NCBI GenBank assembly: GCA_018433595.1
Contig: JAHDQY010000003.1
Coordinates: 1 to 64,000 of the forward strand
Direction: 5' to 3'
Length of the DNA: 64,000 nucleotides
From: Synergistales bacterium
GTDB taxonomy: Bacteria; Synergistota; Synergistia; Synergistales; Aminithiophilaceae
The notes beneath the pieces are model-generated. The model was not told where the DNA came from. It ran no database searches and saw only the letters and a program-made list of their open reading frames with translations. The position numbers and the translations under genes were made by a program. Shown one piece after another: positions 8,352 through 16,979 of the stretch (position 1 is its first letter; every line of letters begins with the position of its first letter).

Positions 8352-9337
8352 CCTTTCTCGGGGCCGGCGAAAAACCCCTGGTCGAGGTGAAGGGGCTGGC
8401 CAAGCATTTCCCCGTCAGACAGGCGGGGCTTCTCTCCCGTCCCAGAATGCTCCGGGCCGTCGACGGCGTCGATTTCTTCATCGCCCGCGGCGAGACGCTG
8501 GGGCTCGTCGGGGAGTCGGGCTGCGGCAAGTCGACGACAGGACGGCTCCTCGTGCGCCTTTACGAGCCGACGGCGGGCCAGATCCGCTTCGACGGCGTCG
8601 ACGTGGCCGGCCTGGCCGAGAGGGAGTTCCTGCCCTACCGGCGGCGGATGCAGATGATCTTCCAGGATCCCTATGCCTCGCTGAATCCGCGCATGACCGT
8701 CGGGGACATCGTCGGTGAGGCCCTGGACATCCACGGCCTCGCCCGCGGGAAGGGCCGGCTCGAACGGGTCCACGAACTTCTGGGCCGGGTGGGGCTCAAC
8801 CCCGACCATGCCATGCGCTACCCTCACGAGTTCAGCGGAGGCCAGCGCCAGCGCATCGGGATCGCCCGCGCCCTGGCCGTGGACCCCGAGTTCGTCGTCT
8901 GCGACGAGCCCATCTCGGCCCTCGACGTCTCCATCCAGGCCCAGGTGGTGAACATGCTGGAAGACCTGAGGGAGCAGTTCGGCCTGACCTACCTCTTCAT
9001 CGCCCACGATCTCTCCATGGTCCGCCACCTGGCCGACAGGGTGGGCGTCATGTACCTGGGCCGGATCGTCGAAATGGCCCCGAAGGAGGAGCTTTACGCC
9101 CATCCCCAGCATCCCTACACGCAGGCCCTGCTCTCGGCCATTCCCGTCATCGGCGGCCAGGGAAGGGGCAGCCGCATCGTCCTAGAAGGAGACGTTCCCA
9201 GCCCTCTCGATCCTCCTTCGGGCTGTCTTTTCAGAACCCGCTGCCGCTATGCCGAGGCCCGGTGCGCCGAGGAAAACCCGGCCCTGACGGAGATCGCGCC
9301 CCGCCACTGGGCGGCCTGCCGGCGTTTCGGGGCCTGA
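8348..9337 (+). CDS. dppF: Peptide ABC transporter ATP-binding protein, DppF/OppF type
   Basis: Second ATPase of the importer, 329 aa. Walker A is GESGCGKST, the signature is FSGGQRQR and Walker B is [12 protein letters not shown]; the Q-loop [17 protein letters not shown] is the usual OppF form. The C-terminal extension has the [15 protein letters not shown] motif. It overlaps dppD by 4 bp. The two ATPases should heterodimerise on DppB/DppC. Confidence 0.93.
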   Translation: MTFLGAGEKPLVEVKGLAKHFPVRQAGLLSRPRMLRAVDGVDFFIARGETLGLVGESGCGKSTTGRLLVRLYEPTAGQIRFDGVDVAGLAEREFLPYRRRMQMIFQDPYASLNPRMTVGDIVGEALDIHGLARGKGRLERVHELLGRVGLNPDHAMRYPHEFSGGQRQRIGIARALAVDPEFVVCDEPISALDVSIQAQVVNMLEDLREQFGLTYLFIAHDLSMVRHLADRVGVMYLGRIVEMAPKEELYAHPQHPYTQALLSAIPVIGGQGRGSRIVLEGDVPSPLDPPSGCLFRTRCRYAEARCAEENPALTEIAPRHWAACRRFGA

Positions 9338-9476
9338 CCGCCCGGGATCATCGAAGACGAGACCCCTTTGACCGGCGAAAGGAGGGACGCCTGTCGCAGA
9401 ACCGACAACGAAAGGCGCCGCCGTCGAACACGCAGCGAGGAAAGACAACCATGAACGGTGATAGGGAGGGAATCTG

Positions 9477-11069
9477 ATGAAACGATCCGTTGTCCTGTTG
9501 CTTGTTGTCGCCCTCACGGGGCTCTGCGTCGCCCTTCCGGCGACCGCCTCGGAGCAGGTCCTCCGCTACAACCTGGCCCGGGAGCCGAAGACGCTCGATC
9601 CCGTCCTGAACGGCGATCTCGTCGGAGGATTCGTCATCGAGCACTGCTTCGAAGGTCTCCTGAGAGACCGCAACGGCGAACTCGTGCCGGGCATCGCCGA
9701 GTCGTGGACCCTCTCGGAGGACGGCAAAACCTACACCTTCAAGCTCCGCGACGCCAAATGGTCCGACGGCAAGCCCGTCCGGGCCCAGGATTTCGAGTAC
9801 TCCTGGAGACGTTCCCTCGACCCCACGGTGGGATCGGGCTACGCCTTCATCTTCTACTACATCAAGGGCGGCGAGGCCTATTACAAGGGCGAGGGCAAGG
9901 CCGAGGACATCGCCATCTCCTGCCCCGACGACAAGACCCTCGTCGTCACCCTCGAGAACCCGACGCCCTATTTCCTCAACCTCGTGGCCTTCATGGTCTT
10001 CATGCCCGTCCGGGAGGACGTGGTGTCCGAGGCCCCCGACAACTGGGCCCGCAAGACCGAGACCTACCTCTGCAACGGTCCCTACAAGATGACCACCTTC
10101 CGTCCCGACCTGGTCGTTCTCGAAAAGAACCCCCACTACTGGGACGCGGCCGACGTCAGGCTGCCCCGGATCGACGCCGTCGTGATCCCCGAGCATTCGA
10201 CGGAGCTGACGGCCTTCGAGAACGGCGAACTCGACATCCTCGAGAACGTTCCCATCCAGGAACTGCCGCGGGTCTCCAAGATGGAGGGTTACGTGGCCTA
10301 CCCGCGGATCGTCTCCTTCTTCTACACCGTCAACACGACCCGGAAGGTCCTCGACGACGTGCGGGTCCGCAAGGCCCTCGCTCTGGCGATCGACCGCAGG
10401 GCCATCGTCGAAAAGGTCCGCCAGAGCTCGGAAATCCCCGCCTGCGGCCTCGTCCCCGAGGGACTGAAGGACAGCACCGGCGCCGATTTCAGCCGCACCT
10501 CCGGCACCTTCGGCCTCGATCCGGAAGGAAAGGCCAAGCCCGAGGAGGCGAAGAAGCTCCTCGCCGAGGCGGGCTACCCCGACGGCAAGGATTTCCCCAA
10601 GTTCACCCTCCTCTACAACACGGCCGACGACCACAAGGCCCTGGCCGAGGCCGTCCAGGAGATGTGGCGCAAGAACCTGGGCATCACCGTCGAGCTGGCC
10701 AACCAGGAATGGCAGGTCTACGCCAGCACCCGCCGCGAGGGCAACTACGACATCGGCCGGGGCAACTGGTGGGGCGACTATCCCGACCCCATGACCTTCC
10801 TGGAGATGTTCACCACCGGCGCCGGCACCAACTGGCCCCGCTGGAACAACGCCGAGTACGACGGCCTCATCCAGCAGGCCCGGGAGCTCTCGGGAACGGC
10901 CCGGGATGAGGTCATGTACAAGGCCCATGCCCTCTTCATGGAGGACATGCCGATCCTGCCCCTCTTCTTCCCCGTCGACGACTGCGTCATTCCGCCCTAC
11001 CTGAAGGGACTGGAGCGGACCATGATGGGCACCTGGTACATGGGGAACGTCGTCATCGAGGGGCGCTGA
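9477..11069 (+). CDS. Peptide-binding protein of the ABC transporter (SBP family 5)
   Basis: Extracytoplasmic solute-binding protein of 530 aa. A signal peptide occupies about residues 1-25 (MKRSVVLLLVVALTG, then ATASEQ as likely cleavage region) without a lipobox Cys. The body is a DppA/OppA-type fold (EPKTLDPVLNGD, ESWTLSEDGKTYTFKLRDAKW). The gene lies 139 bp after dppF with AGGGAGG upstream. Given its neighbours it may bind murein peptides like MppA, but general di- or oligopeptide binding is equally possible from sequence alone. Confidence 0.9.
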   Translation: MKRSVVLLLVVALTGLCVALPATASEQVLRYNLAREPKTLDPVLNGDLVGGFVIEHCFEGLLRDRNGELVPGIAESWTLSEDGKTYTFKLRDAKWSDGKPVRAQDFEYSWRRSLDPTVGSGYAFIFYYIKGGEAYYKGEGKAEDIAISCPDDKTLVVTLENPTPYFLNLVAFMVFMPVREDVVSEAPDNWARKTETYLCNGPYKMTTFRPDLVVLEKNPHYWDAADVRLPRIDAVVIPEHSTELTAFENGELDILENVPIQELPRVSKMEGYVAYPRIVSFFYTVNTTRKVLDDVRVRKALALAIDRRAIVEKVRQSSEIPACGLVPEGLKDSTGADFSRTSGTFGLDPEGKAKPEEAKKLLAEAGYPDGKDFPKFTLLYNTADDHKALAEAVQEMWRKNLGITVELANQEWQVYASTRREGNYDIGRGNWWGDYPDPMTFLEMFTTGAGTNWPRWNNAEYDGLIQQARELSGTARDEVMYKAHALFMEDMPILPLFFPVDDCVIPPYLKGLERTMMGTWYMGNVVIEGR

Positions 11070-11086
11070 TCTCGACCGACCCGACT

Positions 11087-11120
11087 CAGGGCGTCCGATC
11101 CCCGGGGACCGGACGCCCTG
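11087..11120 (+). terminator. Hairpin after the peptide-binding protein gene
   Basis: CAGGGCGTCCG and CGGACGCCCTG form an 11-bp stem around a loop that is itself palindromic (CCCCGGGG). There is no U-run, so it may act as a partial terminator or as a 3' stabiliser that lets the binding protein be made in excess. Confidence 0.6.
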
Positions 11121-11151
11121 GCCCGACATCGGAAGGAGGCGGAAGGAAATC

Positions 11152-11970
11152 GTGAAGGGTCTGGGGATCGACGAACGCTGTGACGCCGCCGGAGGGACGG
11201 TGGCGGTTCTGCTGCAGCGCTGCCGCGACGGCAGGGTCCTCTACCGCCGGAACGCCGAGCGTTCCCTGGCCGCGGCGAGCACCATCAAGGTCCTCCTTCT
11301 GGCGGCCCTCCTCGAAGAGGGCCTTCCCTGGGAGGAACGGATCGCCGTCGACGAGGCCGAGAAGGTTCCCTACAGTCTGGTCACCCTCCTCGACAACCCC
11401 GTCTGGTCCCTGGGCGACCTGGCCCGGCTCATGATCCTCGACAGCGACAACACGGCCACCAACGTCCTTCTCGACCGCGTCGGCATGGAACGGGTCAATG
11501 AGAGGGGGCGCCGCATGGGGCTGAAAGGCACCCTTTTCCGGCGCAAGATGATGGACCAGGCTGCTGCCGCGGCGGGCAGGGAAAACGTCACCACCCTGGC
11601 CGACCAGGCCCGCCTCTGGGGGCTGCTGTGGGCCGTCGCCTGTCAACAGGCGTTGCCGGAAGGGATGTCTCCCCGCCTCTGGGGCGGGGCCGACGGGGCC
11701 AGGACGGCGCTGGAGATTCTCGGACACGTCCGGACCGACTCCATGCTGCTGCGCTATTTCACCGAAGAGGAATGTCCTCTCGCCCACAAGGCGGGGGGGC
11801 TCCCCTACGCGCGCCACGAGGCGGGTCTCTTCTTCCCCCGCTCTCCCGAGGGGGCCGATTATTTCTTCGGCGTCTTCACCGCGGGGCTGAGCGAGCCCCT
11901 GGCCAAGGAACTGATCGGACGCCTTTCGCGCGACGTCTACGAGACGAGAAAGGAGTGGCTCCATGACTGA
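11152..11970 (+). CDS. Class A beta-lactamase-fold serine hydrolase, no signal peptide
   Basis: Protein of 272 aa with beta-lactamase/DD-peptidase motifs: STIK (SxxK) at residues 43-46, SDN at 98-100 and a KAG near 207 in place of KTG. No clear equivalent of Glu166 of class A enzymes is visible, so efficient beta-lactam hydrolysis is doubtful. No signal peptide is present, so it should be cytosolic. GTG start with AAGGAGG upstream. It sits between the importer and the YkfC/YkfB-like genes, which suggests an amidase or peptidase acting on imported cell-wall fragments; this role is inferred from context. Confidence 0.75.
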   Translation: MKGLGIDERCDAAGGTVAVLLQRCRDGRVLYRRNAERSLAAASTIKVLLLAALLEEGLPWEERIAVDEAEKVPYSLVTLLDNPVWSLGDLARLMILDSDNTATNVLLDRVGMERVNERGRRMGLKGTLFRRKMMDQAAAAAGRENVTTLADQARLWGLLWAVACQQALPEGMSPRLWGGADGARTALEILGHVRTDSMLLRYFTEEECPLAHKAGGLPYARHEAGLFFPRSPEGADYFFGVFTAGLSEPLAKELIGRLSRDVYETRKEWLHD

Positions 11971-12766
11971 CGGCGTCATCTCGCTGCCCCTCTGTCCCCT
12001 CTTCCTGGAGGCGAGGGAGGGGAGCGAACGGTCCGACGAGGTGCTCTACGGCAGTGCCGTCACCGTTCTCGACGAGCGGGAGGGCTGGCTCCGGCTGCGC
12101 ACCCGCTACCGCTACGAGGGTTTCGCCCGGCCCGGCATCTTCGACGGCGGCGACGTGAGCCGCTGGGAGGAGGAGGCCCGACAGGTCGTGATCCGCCCCT
12201 TCGCCGACGTCATGGACCGCCCCGCCTACCGCGCCACGGTGCTCCTTGCCCTTCCGCGAGGGGCGCTCCTGGCCGGAGGCGTCCCCGTCGAGGACGGCCA
12301 GTGGCTCGAGGTGCTTCTCGTCGACGGACGGAAGGGTTTCGTCCGGGCCGAGGCGCTCCGGAATCAGCGGCTCTGGAACGAAGAGGGGCAGGAGAAGACC
12401 CGCGATCACCTCGTCGCCGACGCCCTCGCCTATCTGGGGACGGCCTACCGCTGGGGCGGCAAGACGCCGGAGGGCATCGACTGCTCGGGCCTCTGCTTCA
12501 TGACCTACCAGCTCAACGGCCTTGCCATCTACCGCGACGCCGTCGTCAGGGAGGGCTTTCCCGTCCGCCCCATCGCACCGGAGAGGGCCGAAAGGGGAGA
12601 CCTGATCTACTGGCCCGGCCATGTGGGCCTCTATCTCGGCGGCGGCCGTTACGTCCACTCGACGGGCAAGTCGGGCGGCACGCTGGTGAACTCCCTGCGC
12701 CCCGGCGACGACGACTACCGGGAAGACCTGGCTCAGACCATCGCGTCCTGGGGGAGTGTCTTCTAG
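11963..12766 (+). CDS. NlpC/P60 gamma-D-glutamyl-L-diamino acid endopeptidase (YkfC-like)
   Basis: Cysteine peptidase of 267 aa that probably cuts the gamma-D-Glu-diamino acid bond in murein tripeptides. Two SH3b-like regions (about residues 1-55 and 75-130) precede the NlpC/P60 domain (about 145-265). Catalytic residues are visible: Cys174 in GIDCSGLC, His220 in WPGHVGLYLG and His232 in YVHSTG. No signal peptide, as in the cytosolic YkfC. It overlaps the preceding hydrolase gene by 8 bp. With the epimerase that follows, it reproduces the ykfC-ykfB order logic of B. subtilis. Confidence 0.88.
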   Translation: MTDGVISLPLCPLFLEAREGSERSDEVLYGSAVTVLDEREGWLRLRTRYRYEGFARPGIFDGGDVSRWEEEARQVVIRPFADVMDRPAYRATVLLALPRGALLAGGVPVEDGQWLEVLLVDGRKGFVRAEALRNQRLWNEEGQEKTRDHLVADALAYLGTAYRWGGKTPEGIDCSGLCFMTYQLNGLAIYRDAVVREGFPVRPIAPERAERGDLIYWPGHVGLYLGGGRYVHSTGKSGGTLVNSLRPGDDDYREDLAQTIASWGSVF

Positions 12767-12842
12767 CGCAAGAAAGCCGCTTCAGGGGACCTTCTCTCCC
12801 CGATCTTCCGGGGACTAGCGACGGTGAAAGAGGGCGATAAAC

Positions 12843-13919
12843 GTGATTATCCGTGCCATGGCCACCAGGCGTCTCTGTATTCCCCTCCGGCGCCCCTTCA
12901 GGACGTCCCGCCGGTCTGTCGACTGCCTTGAGGACATCGTCGTCACCGTCGAGACCGACGGCGATCTTCGGGGACTGGGAGCGGCCCCGCCGACGGGGCT
13001 CGTCACGGGCGACACGGCCGGGTCCATCACGGCGGCCCTGGCCGATCACATCGCCCCGGCCCTGATCGGCCGCGACGCCGAAGACCTCGAAGGCAACCTG
13101 GCCGTCCTGGAGCGATCCGTCGTCGGCAACAGCAGCGCCAAAGCCGCCGTCGACATCGCCCTTCACGACCTCTGGGCCAAGATCCAGAACCGCCCCTTGT
13201 GGGCCCTCTTCGGGGGGACGGGACGGGCCATCGCCACGGACATCACCATCAGCCTCAACGGCCCCGACGAGATGGCCCGCGATGCCGTCCAGGCGGTCCG
13301 GGACGGCTACGAGGCCCTCAAGATCAAAGTCGGTGCCGATGCCGACCTGGACATGACCCGCATCGGCGCCGTCCGGGAAGCCGTCGGGTCCGGTCCGTCG
13401 CTGCGCCTTGACGCCAATCAGGGCTGGATGCCCCGGGAGGCGGTGAGGCTCCTCGATGCCATGGCCGAGGCCGGCTTCGCCGTCGAACTCGTCGAACAGC
13501 CCGTCGCCGCCCATGACCTGGAGGGCATGGCCTACGTGACGGCCCACAGTCCCGTGCCCGTCGTGGCCGACGAGAGCGTCTGGACGAGCCGGGACGCCCT
13601 GGAGGTCTTCCGGCGCCGTGCGGCCGACCTGGTCAACGTGAAGCTCATGAAGTGCGGCGGCCTGGCCGAGGCGAAACGCATCATCGCCCTGGCCGAGACC
13701 TTCGGCGCCGGCGTCATGTTCGGCTGCATGCTGGAAGGCAAGATCAGCGCCGCCGCCGCCGTTCACCTCGCCTCGGCCCGGAGGGCCGTCACCGTCATCG
13801 ACCTTGACGGTCCCCTCCTCTGCAGCGAAGACCCTTACGAAGGCGGTCCCCGCTTCATCGGCCCCGAGATCATCCCCTCGACGGAGCCGGGCCTGGGTAT
13901 CTCCGGGACCAGATCTTAG
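12843..13919 (+). CDS. L-Ala-D/L-Glu epimerase (dipeptide epimerase, enolase superfamily)
   Basis: Protein of 358 aa of the muconate-lactonising subgroup. Motifs include LKIKVG (KxK, catalytic Lys), DANQGW and VEQPV (metal ligands), ADESVW and VKLMKCGGL (second catalytic Lys). It converts L-Ala-D-Glu from murein peptides to L-Ala-L-Glu so that ordinary peptidases can finish the job. GTG start. It lies 76 bp after the YkfC-like gene and is the last intact gene of the murein-peptide operon. Specificity for Ala-Glu is inferred from context; related enzymes act on other dipeptides. Confidence 0.87.
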   Translation: MIIRAMATRRLCIPLRRPFRTSRRSVDCLEDIVVTVETDGDLRGLGAAPPTGLVTGDTAGSITAALADHIAPALIGRDAEDLEGNLAVLERSVVGNSSAKAAVDIALHDLWAKIQNRPLWALFGGTGRAIATDITISLNGPDEMARDAVQAVRDGYEALKIKVGADADLDMTRIGAVREAVGSGPSLRLDANQGWMPREAVRLLDAMAEAGFAVELVEQPVAAHDLEGMAYVTAHSPVPVVADESVWTSRDALEVFRRRAADLVNVKLMKCGGLAEAKRIIALAETFGAGVMFGCMLEGKISAAAAVHLASARRAVTVIDLDGPLLCSEDPYEGGPRFIGPEIIPSTEPGLGISGTRS

Positions 13920-13942
13920 GAGCGGACCAAAAACAGAATAGC

Positions 13943-14068
13943 GCCCAAGGCCGGACGCCCATCAGGGAGGCTCTCCGCAATCGCGACGAGGAGGCTCTTC
14001 ACGAGGTCCTGACGAAGCACATCCGCCAGAGCGAGCGCTACATCCTCGAGCGTTATTGGAAGGCGTAA
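13943..14068 (+). pseudogene. Remnant of a GntR/FCD-family regulator (C-terminal end)
   Basis: The frame ending at the TAA of 14066-14068 reads PIREALRNRDEEALHEVL and then KHIRQSERYILERYWKA, which matches the last helix region of FCD-domain GntR regulators (AIRxRDxEAAxxxMxxHI). There is no start codon, HTH or upstream domain. It is a decayed fragment immediately after the epimerase gene. Confidence 0.6.
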
Positions 14069-14134
14069 ATTTTTTGCCCACTGTCAGTATATAGACAGGA
14101 TTCGATACACATTCATTGCGCGCAACAAAGAGTT

Positions 14135-14590
14135 GTGATGAACAAGCCCCTGCTCTGGGTCATAGACGTAGAGTGGCCTGACGACGACGTGGAAAAGGAG
14201 CTTCTCCGAGGCGCCTTCCTCGAAGTCGAGATCCGTTTTTCCGGCAACGACTACGGTGACGATCTCGCCGATTTCGGCTGGAAGGCCGACGGCATTCTCT
14301 GTCAGATCGACGTCGACATGCCCGGGGAAGACGATCGAGCGTCTCGGGCGGTGTCGGATCATCTTCCGTCTTCTCCGTTCCCGTGATCGCCTCCATTGAT
14401 CACGGGAACAAGAGAATCGCGACCGATGGCCGGGCCATCGAGGAGGGCCTGTGGGGCGCCTTGGCGGTGAAGGAGCCGGTACGCCGCATCCGTGGCGCCA
14501 CTCTTTTCATCGTCGGGCTTGGCCGCATCGGAAGTGCCGTCGCCGCCAAGGCGCTGGGCCGAGGCGCCTCTTGCGGCCCGAGGCGGCACG
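14135..14590 (+). pseudogene. Frameshifted and internally deleted D-2-hydroxyacid dehydrogenase
   Basis: The N-terminal part (KPLLWVIDVEWPDDDVEKEL, FSGNDYGDDL, ADGILCQIDVDMPG) resembles the catalytic-domain start of D-2-hydroxyacid dehydrogenases. The frame shifts near 14320, where the plus-one frame continues as KTIERLGRCRII. A third segment from about 14391 reads VRRIRGATLFIVGLGRIGSA, the NAD-binding GxGxxG motif, and then degenerates. About half of the expected protein is missing. A perfect 12-bp inverted repeat (14377-14388 with 14398-14409) sits at the deletion joint. The gene is clearly non-functional. Confidence 0.7.
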
Positions 14591-14640
14591 GCGAGCTTCT
14601 TCCTGAAATCGCTGCAACGGGAAGCCTCGTTTCATCGAAG

Positions 14641-14668
14641 TGTCAACCTATGCCTTCAATGATTGACA
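14641..14668. promoter_or_regulatory. BirA-like dyad overlapping the bio promoter
   Basis: TGTCAACC (14641-14648), 12 bp and GATTGACA (14661-14668); arms match at seven of eight positions. The half-site resembles the TTGT(A/T)AACC type of BirA operator, but the spacing is shorter than in the classical sites I recall, so the identification is tentative. The right arm contains the -35 box of the bioY promoter. Confidence 0.4.
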
Positions 14669-14691
14669 TATCGATCCGGGGCGGTTATTTT
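14663..14691 (+). promoter_or_regulatory. Promoter of the bioYBDA operon
   Basis: TTGACA (14663-14668), 17-bp spacer, TATTTT (14686-14691), about 60 bp before the bioY start. Confidence 0.6.
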
Positions 14692-14753
14692 GAGATCTGT
14701 CCTGCGCAGGCTTTTCCGTTGCAACGACTTCTTGAGGAAAGCGGGGTTTTATC

Positions 14754-15311
14754 GTGGATTCGGCGGACCGGCACAACTGGGTTGCGGCGGCTCTTTTTGC
14801 CGCACTGACGGCTCTGGGGGCCTTCATTCGCATCCCCATTCCCTTCGTCCCCTTCACGCTTCAGTTCTTCTTCTGCTCTCTTGCGGGCTTTCTCCTCGCC
14901 CCCCGATGGGCCTTCCGCTCCCAGCTTCTCTACGTCGCTCTGGGGCTTGCGGGGCTGCCCGTCTTCACCGGCGGAGGCGGACCGGCCTACCTCCTGCAGC
15001 CCACCTTCGGCTATCTGATCGGGTTCTGTCTCTGTGCCCCCGCGACGAGTTTTCTGGCCAGACGATGGAAGCAGAGCGTCGTCGGCGCCTTCTCGGCCTC
15101 CCTGGCCGGCCTGGCCGTCGTCTATCTTGTCGGCGTTCCCTGGCTCTGGGGCGTCTATCGCTTCTGGCTCCAGGATCCGAGGGGCGTCCTCTGGGCCGTG
15201 ACCTACGGTTTCCTGGCCTGCGTCGGAGGCGATCTTTTGCTCTGCGCTCTCATCGCCGTCGTCTCCCGCCGCCTTGCCGTCCTTCTTCGAGGCGAGGTCC
15301 TTCCGTCATGA
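14754..15311 (+). CDS. bioY: Biotin transporter BioY (ECF S component)
   Basis: Substrate-binding membrane subunit of an energy-coupling-factor biotin importer, 185 aa with about six membrane segments. Family motifs include ALGAFIRIPIPFVPFTLQ near the start, GLAGLPVFTGGGGPAYLLQP and PTFGYLIGF. GTG start; the nearest Shine-Dalgarno-like sequence is GAGGAAA or the GGGG closer to the start. It is the first gene of bioY-bioB-bioD-bioA, so uptake and late biotin synthesis are co-expressed. No ECF ATPase or T-component gene lies next to it; shared EcfAAT subunits are presumably elsewhere. Confidence 0.93.
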   Translation: MDSADRHNWVAAALFAALTALGAFIRIPIPFVPFTLQFFFCSLAGFLLAPRWAFRSQLLYVALGLAGLPVFTGGGGPAYLLQPTFGYLIGFCLCAPATSFLARRWKQSVVGAFSASLAGLAVVYLVGVPWLWGVYRFWLQDPRGVLWAVTYGFLACVGGDLLLCALIAVVSRRLAVLLRGEVLPS

Positions 15312-16270
15312 TCCGCTCCGTCGGCGAAGTTCCGGGACGCCTTTTCGACGGTTTTTCCCTCTCCCGAAAAGAGGCTCTGGCGATCTACCGTGAGGCTCCG
15401 ACGGAAGAGCTTCTCTCCGCAGCGGCCCGTGTGCGGCGGCGTTTCGGCCGCAGGGGCGTCTCCTTATGCGCCATTCACTCCGTCCGGAAGGGCCGCTGCG
15501 GAGAGGACTGCCTCTTCTGCGCCCAGTCGTCGAGGAGCAGGGCCCTGCTCGGCGAGGATTCCTTTTCCGACGAGGCCCTTCTGGAGCGGGCAAAGGCCCT
15601 GGAAGCTGCGGGCGTCCGCCGTCTCTCTCTCGTGGCGTCGGGAAGGGGACCGGGCGGCGACTTCGAGCGCTGGCTGGAGCTCCTTTTCCGTCTCCGCCGC
15701 GAGACGACACTCTCCCTCTGTGCCTCTTTCGGTCTCATCGATGGGGGGCAGGCCCGCCGCCTCAGGGAGGCGGGGCTTTCCCGCTACCACTGCAACCTGG
15801 AGACGTCGGAGCGCTTTTTTTCTTCCGTCTGCCGCTCCCACTCCTTCAGCGACAAGGCCGCCACTCTCCGGGCCGCCCGTGAGGCGGGACTCTCCCTCTG
15901 TTCGGGGGGGATCGTCGGACTCGGCGAGAGCGACTCGGACCACGTCGATCTCGGCCTCGCGCTGGCCGATCTGGCCGTCGACTCCGTTCCCGTCAATCTC
16001 CTTCACCCCATCGCCGGAACCCCTCTTGCCTCCCGTCGTCGTCCCGGGGTGGAGGAGGCGCTCCGTTTCTGCGCCCTCCTTCGCTTGCTCCTCCCCCGAA
16101 GCCGCATCCGCCTCGCCGGGGGACGGACGGCTCTGGGGAAAGCGGTCGCGACGGCTCTTTCCAGCTCCGTCGATGCCCTCCTGACAGGCGACTACCTGAC
16201 GACGACGGGAAGTTCCGTCGCTGCCGATAAGGCCCTTCTGGACTCGCTGGGACTGGAGGTGGCGTCGTGA
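15308..16270 (+). CDS. bioB: Biotin synthase
   Basis: Radical SAM enzyme that inserts sulfur into dethiobiotin, 320 aa, normal length. The SAM cluster is Cys64-x3-Cys68-x2-Cys71 in GRCGEDCLFCAQSS. Further family motifs are YHCNLETSERFF, GIVGLGES and NLLHPIAGTPL. The ATG at 15308 overlaps the bioY stop (ATGA). An in-frame opening runs further upstream through bioY but has no support. Confidence 0.93.
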   Translation: MIRSVGEVPGRLFDGFSLSRKEALAIYREAPTEELLSAAARVRRRFGRRGVSLCAIHSVRKGRCGEDCLFCAQSSRSRALLGEDSFSDEALLERAKALEAAGVRRLSLVASGRGPGGDFERWLELLFRLRRETTLSLCASFGLIDGGQARRLREAGLSRYHCNLETSERFFSSVCRSHSFSDKAATLRAAREAGLSLCSGGIVGLGESDSDHVDLGLALADLAVDSVPVNLLHPIAGTPLASRRRPGVEEALRFCALLRLLLPRSRIRLAGGRTALGKAVATALSSSVDALLTGDYLTTTGSSVAADKALLDSLGLEVAS

Positions 16271-16959
16271 GATCCCTTTTCGTGGCCGGGACGGGGACCG
16301 ACGTGGGCAAGACGGCCATGGCCGCGGCCCTCGTCGTGCGCCTGCGCCGGGAGGGGGTCGACGCCGGGTGGTTCAAGCCCGTCGGCACGGGGCGCAACGC
16401 TCCCGACGTGGCCGCCGTCAAGGAAGCCACGGGGCTCGCCGACGAGGCGGAGCTGATGTCTCCCCTTCTCTACGGCCCTCCGCTGTCGCCTCATCTGGCG
16501 GCCCGTCTCGACGGCAAGTCCTTTGACTGGCAGGCGGTGGAGCGGGCCTGGCGGGAGCTCGGCTGCCGTCACGATCTTCTCGTCGTCGAGGGGGCGGGAG
16601 GTCTGGCGGTCCCTCTCGATGACGGAAGCGACGATCTTGTCGTCGACATCCCCCTTCGCCTCGGCCTGGAAGGGATTCTCGTCGGCCGGGCGGGCTTGGG
16701 CACCGTCAACGAAACCCTTCTCTCGGCGGCCTTTGCCGTCTCGCGGGGGCTGATCTTCCGGGCCGTCGTGCTCAACGGCGCCCGAGGGGAGGTCTGCGAG
16801 GACGACAACGCCCTCCAGGTCGCCCGCTTTTCGGGGCTTGCCGTGGCGGGCCTCTTCCCTCATGTCGACGGCGGTCTTGCCTCTCCGGCTTTTTTCGAGG
16901 CCGCCGAGGCCTTTTTCCCCCTCTCCCGGCTCCGGGAGTGGTTCGATCTCGATCGGTGA
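16267..16959 (+). CDS. bioD: Dethiobiotin synthetase
   Basis: ATP-dependent carboxylase that closes the ureido ring of dethiobiotin from DAPA and CO2, 230 aa. P-loop GTGTDVGKT at residues 8-16, KPVGTGR for substrate binding and VVEGAGGLAVPL are all conserved. GTG start overlapping the bioB stop by 4 bp, so translation is coupled. Confidence 0.93.
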   Translation: MRSLFVAGTGTDVGKTAMAAALVVRLRREGVDAGWFKPVGTGRNAPDVAAVKEATGLADEAELMSPLLYGPPLSPHLAARLDGKSFDWQAVERAWRELGCRHDLLVVEGAGGLAVPLDDGSDDLVVDIPLRLGLEGILVGRAGLGTVNETLLSAAFAVSRGLIFRAVVLNGARGEVCEDDNALQVARFSGLAVAGLFPHVDGGLASPAFFEAAEAFFPLSRLREWFDLDR

Positions 16960-16979
16960 AGGTGAAAGGAGCCGCAACG

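Noticed and set aside
9348-11129. 593-codon minus-strand frame opposite the peptide-binding protein gene
   Set aside because: A shadow of the plus-strand gene, which has a signal peptide and family motifs.
11152-11970. Antibiotic-resistance beta-lactamase
   Set aside because: No signal peptide, no visible Glu166 equivalent and a murein-peptide context argue against it.
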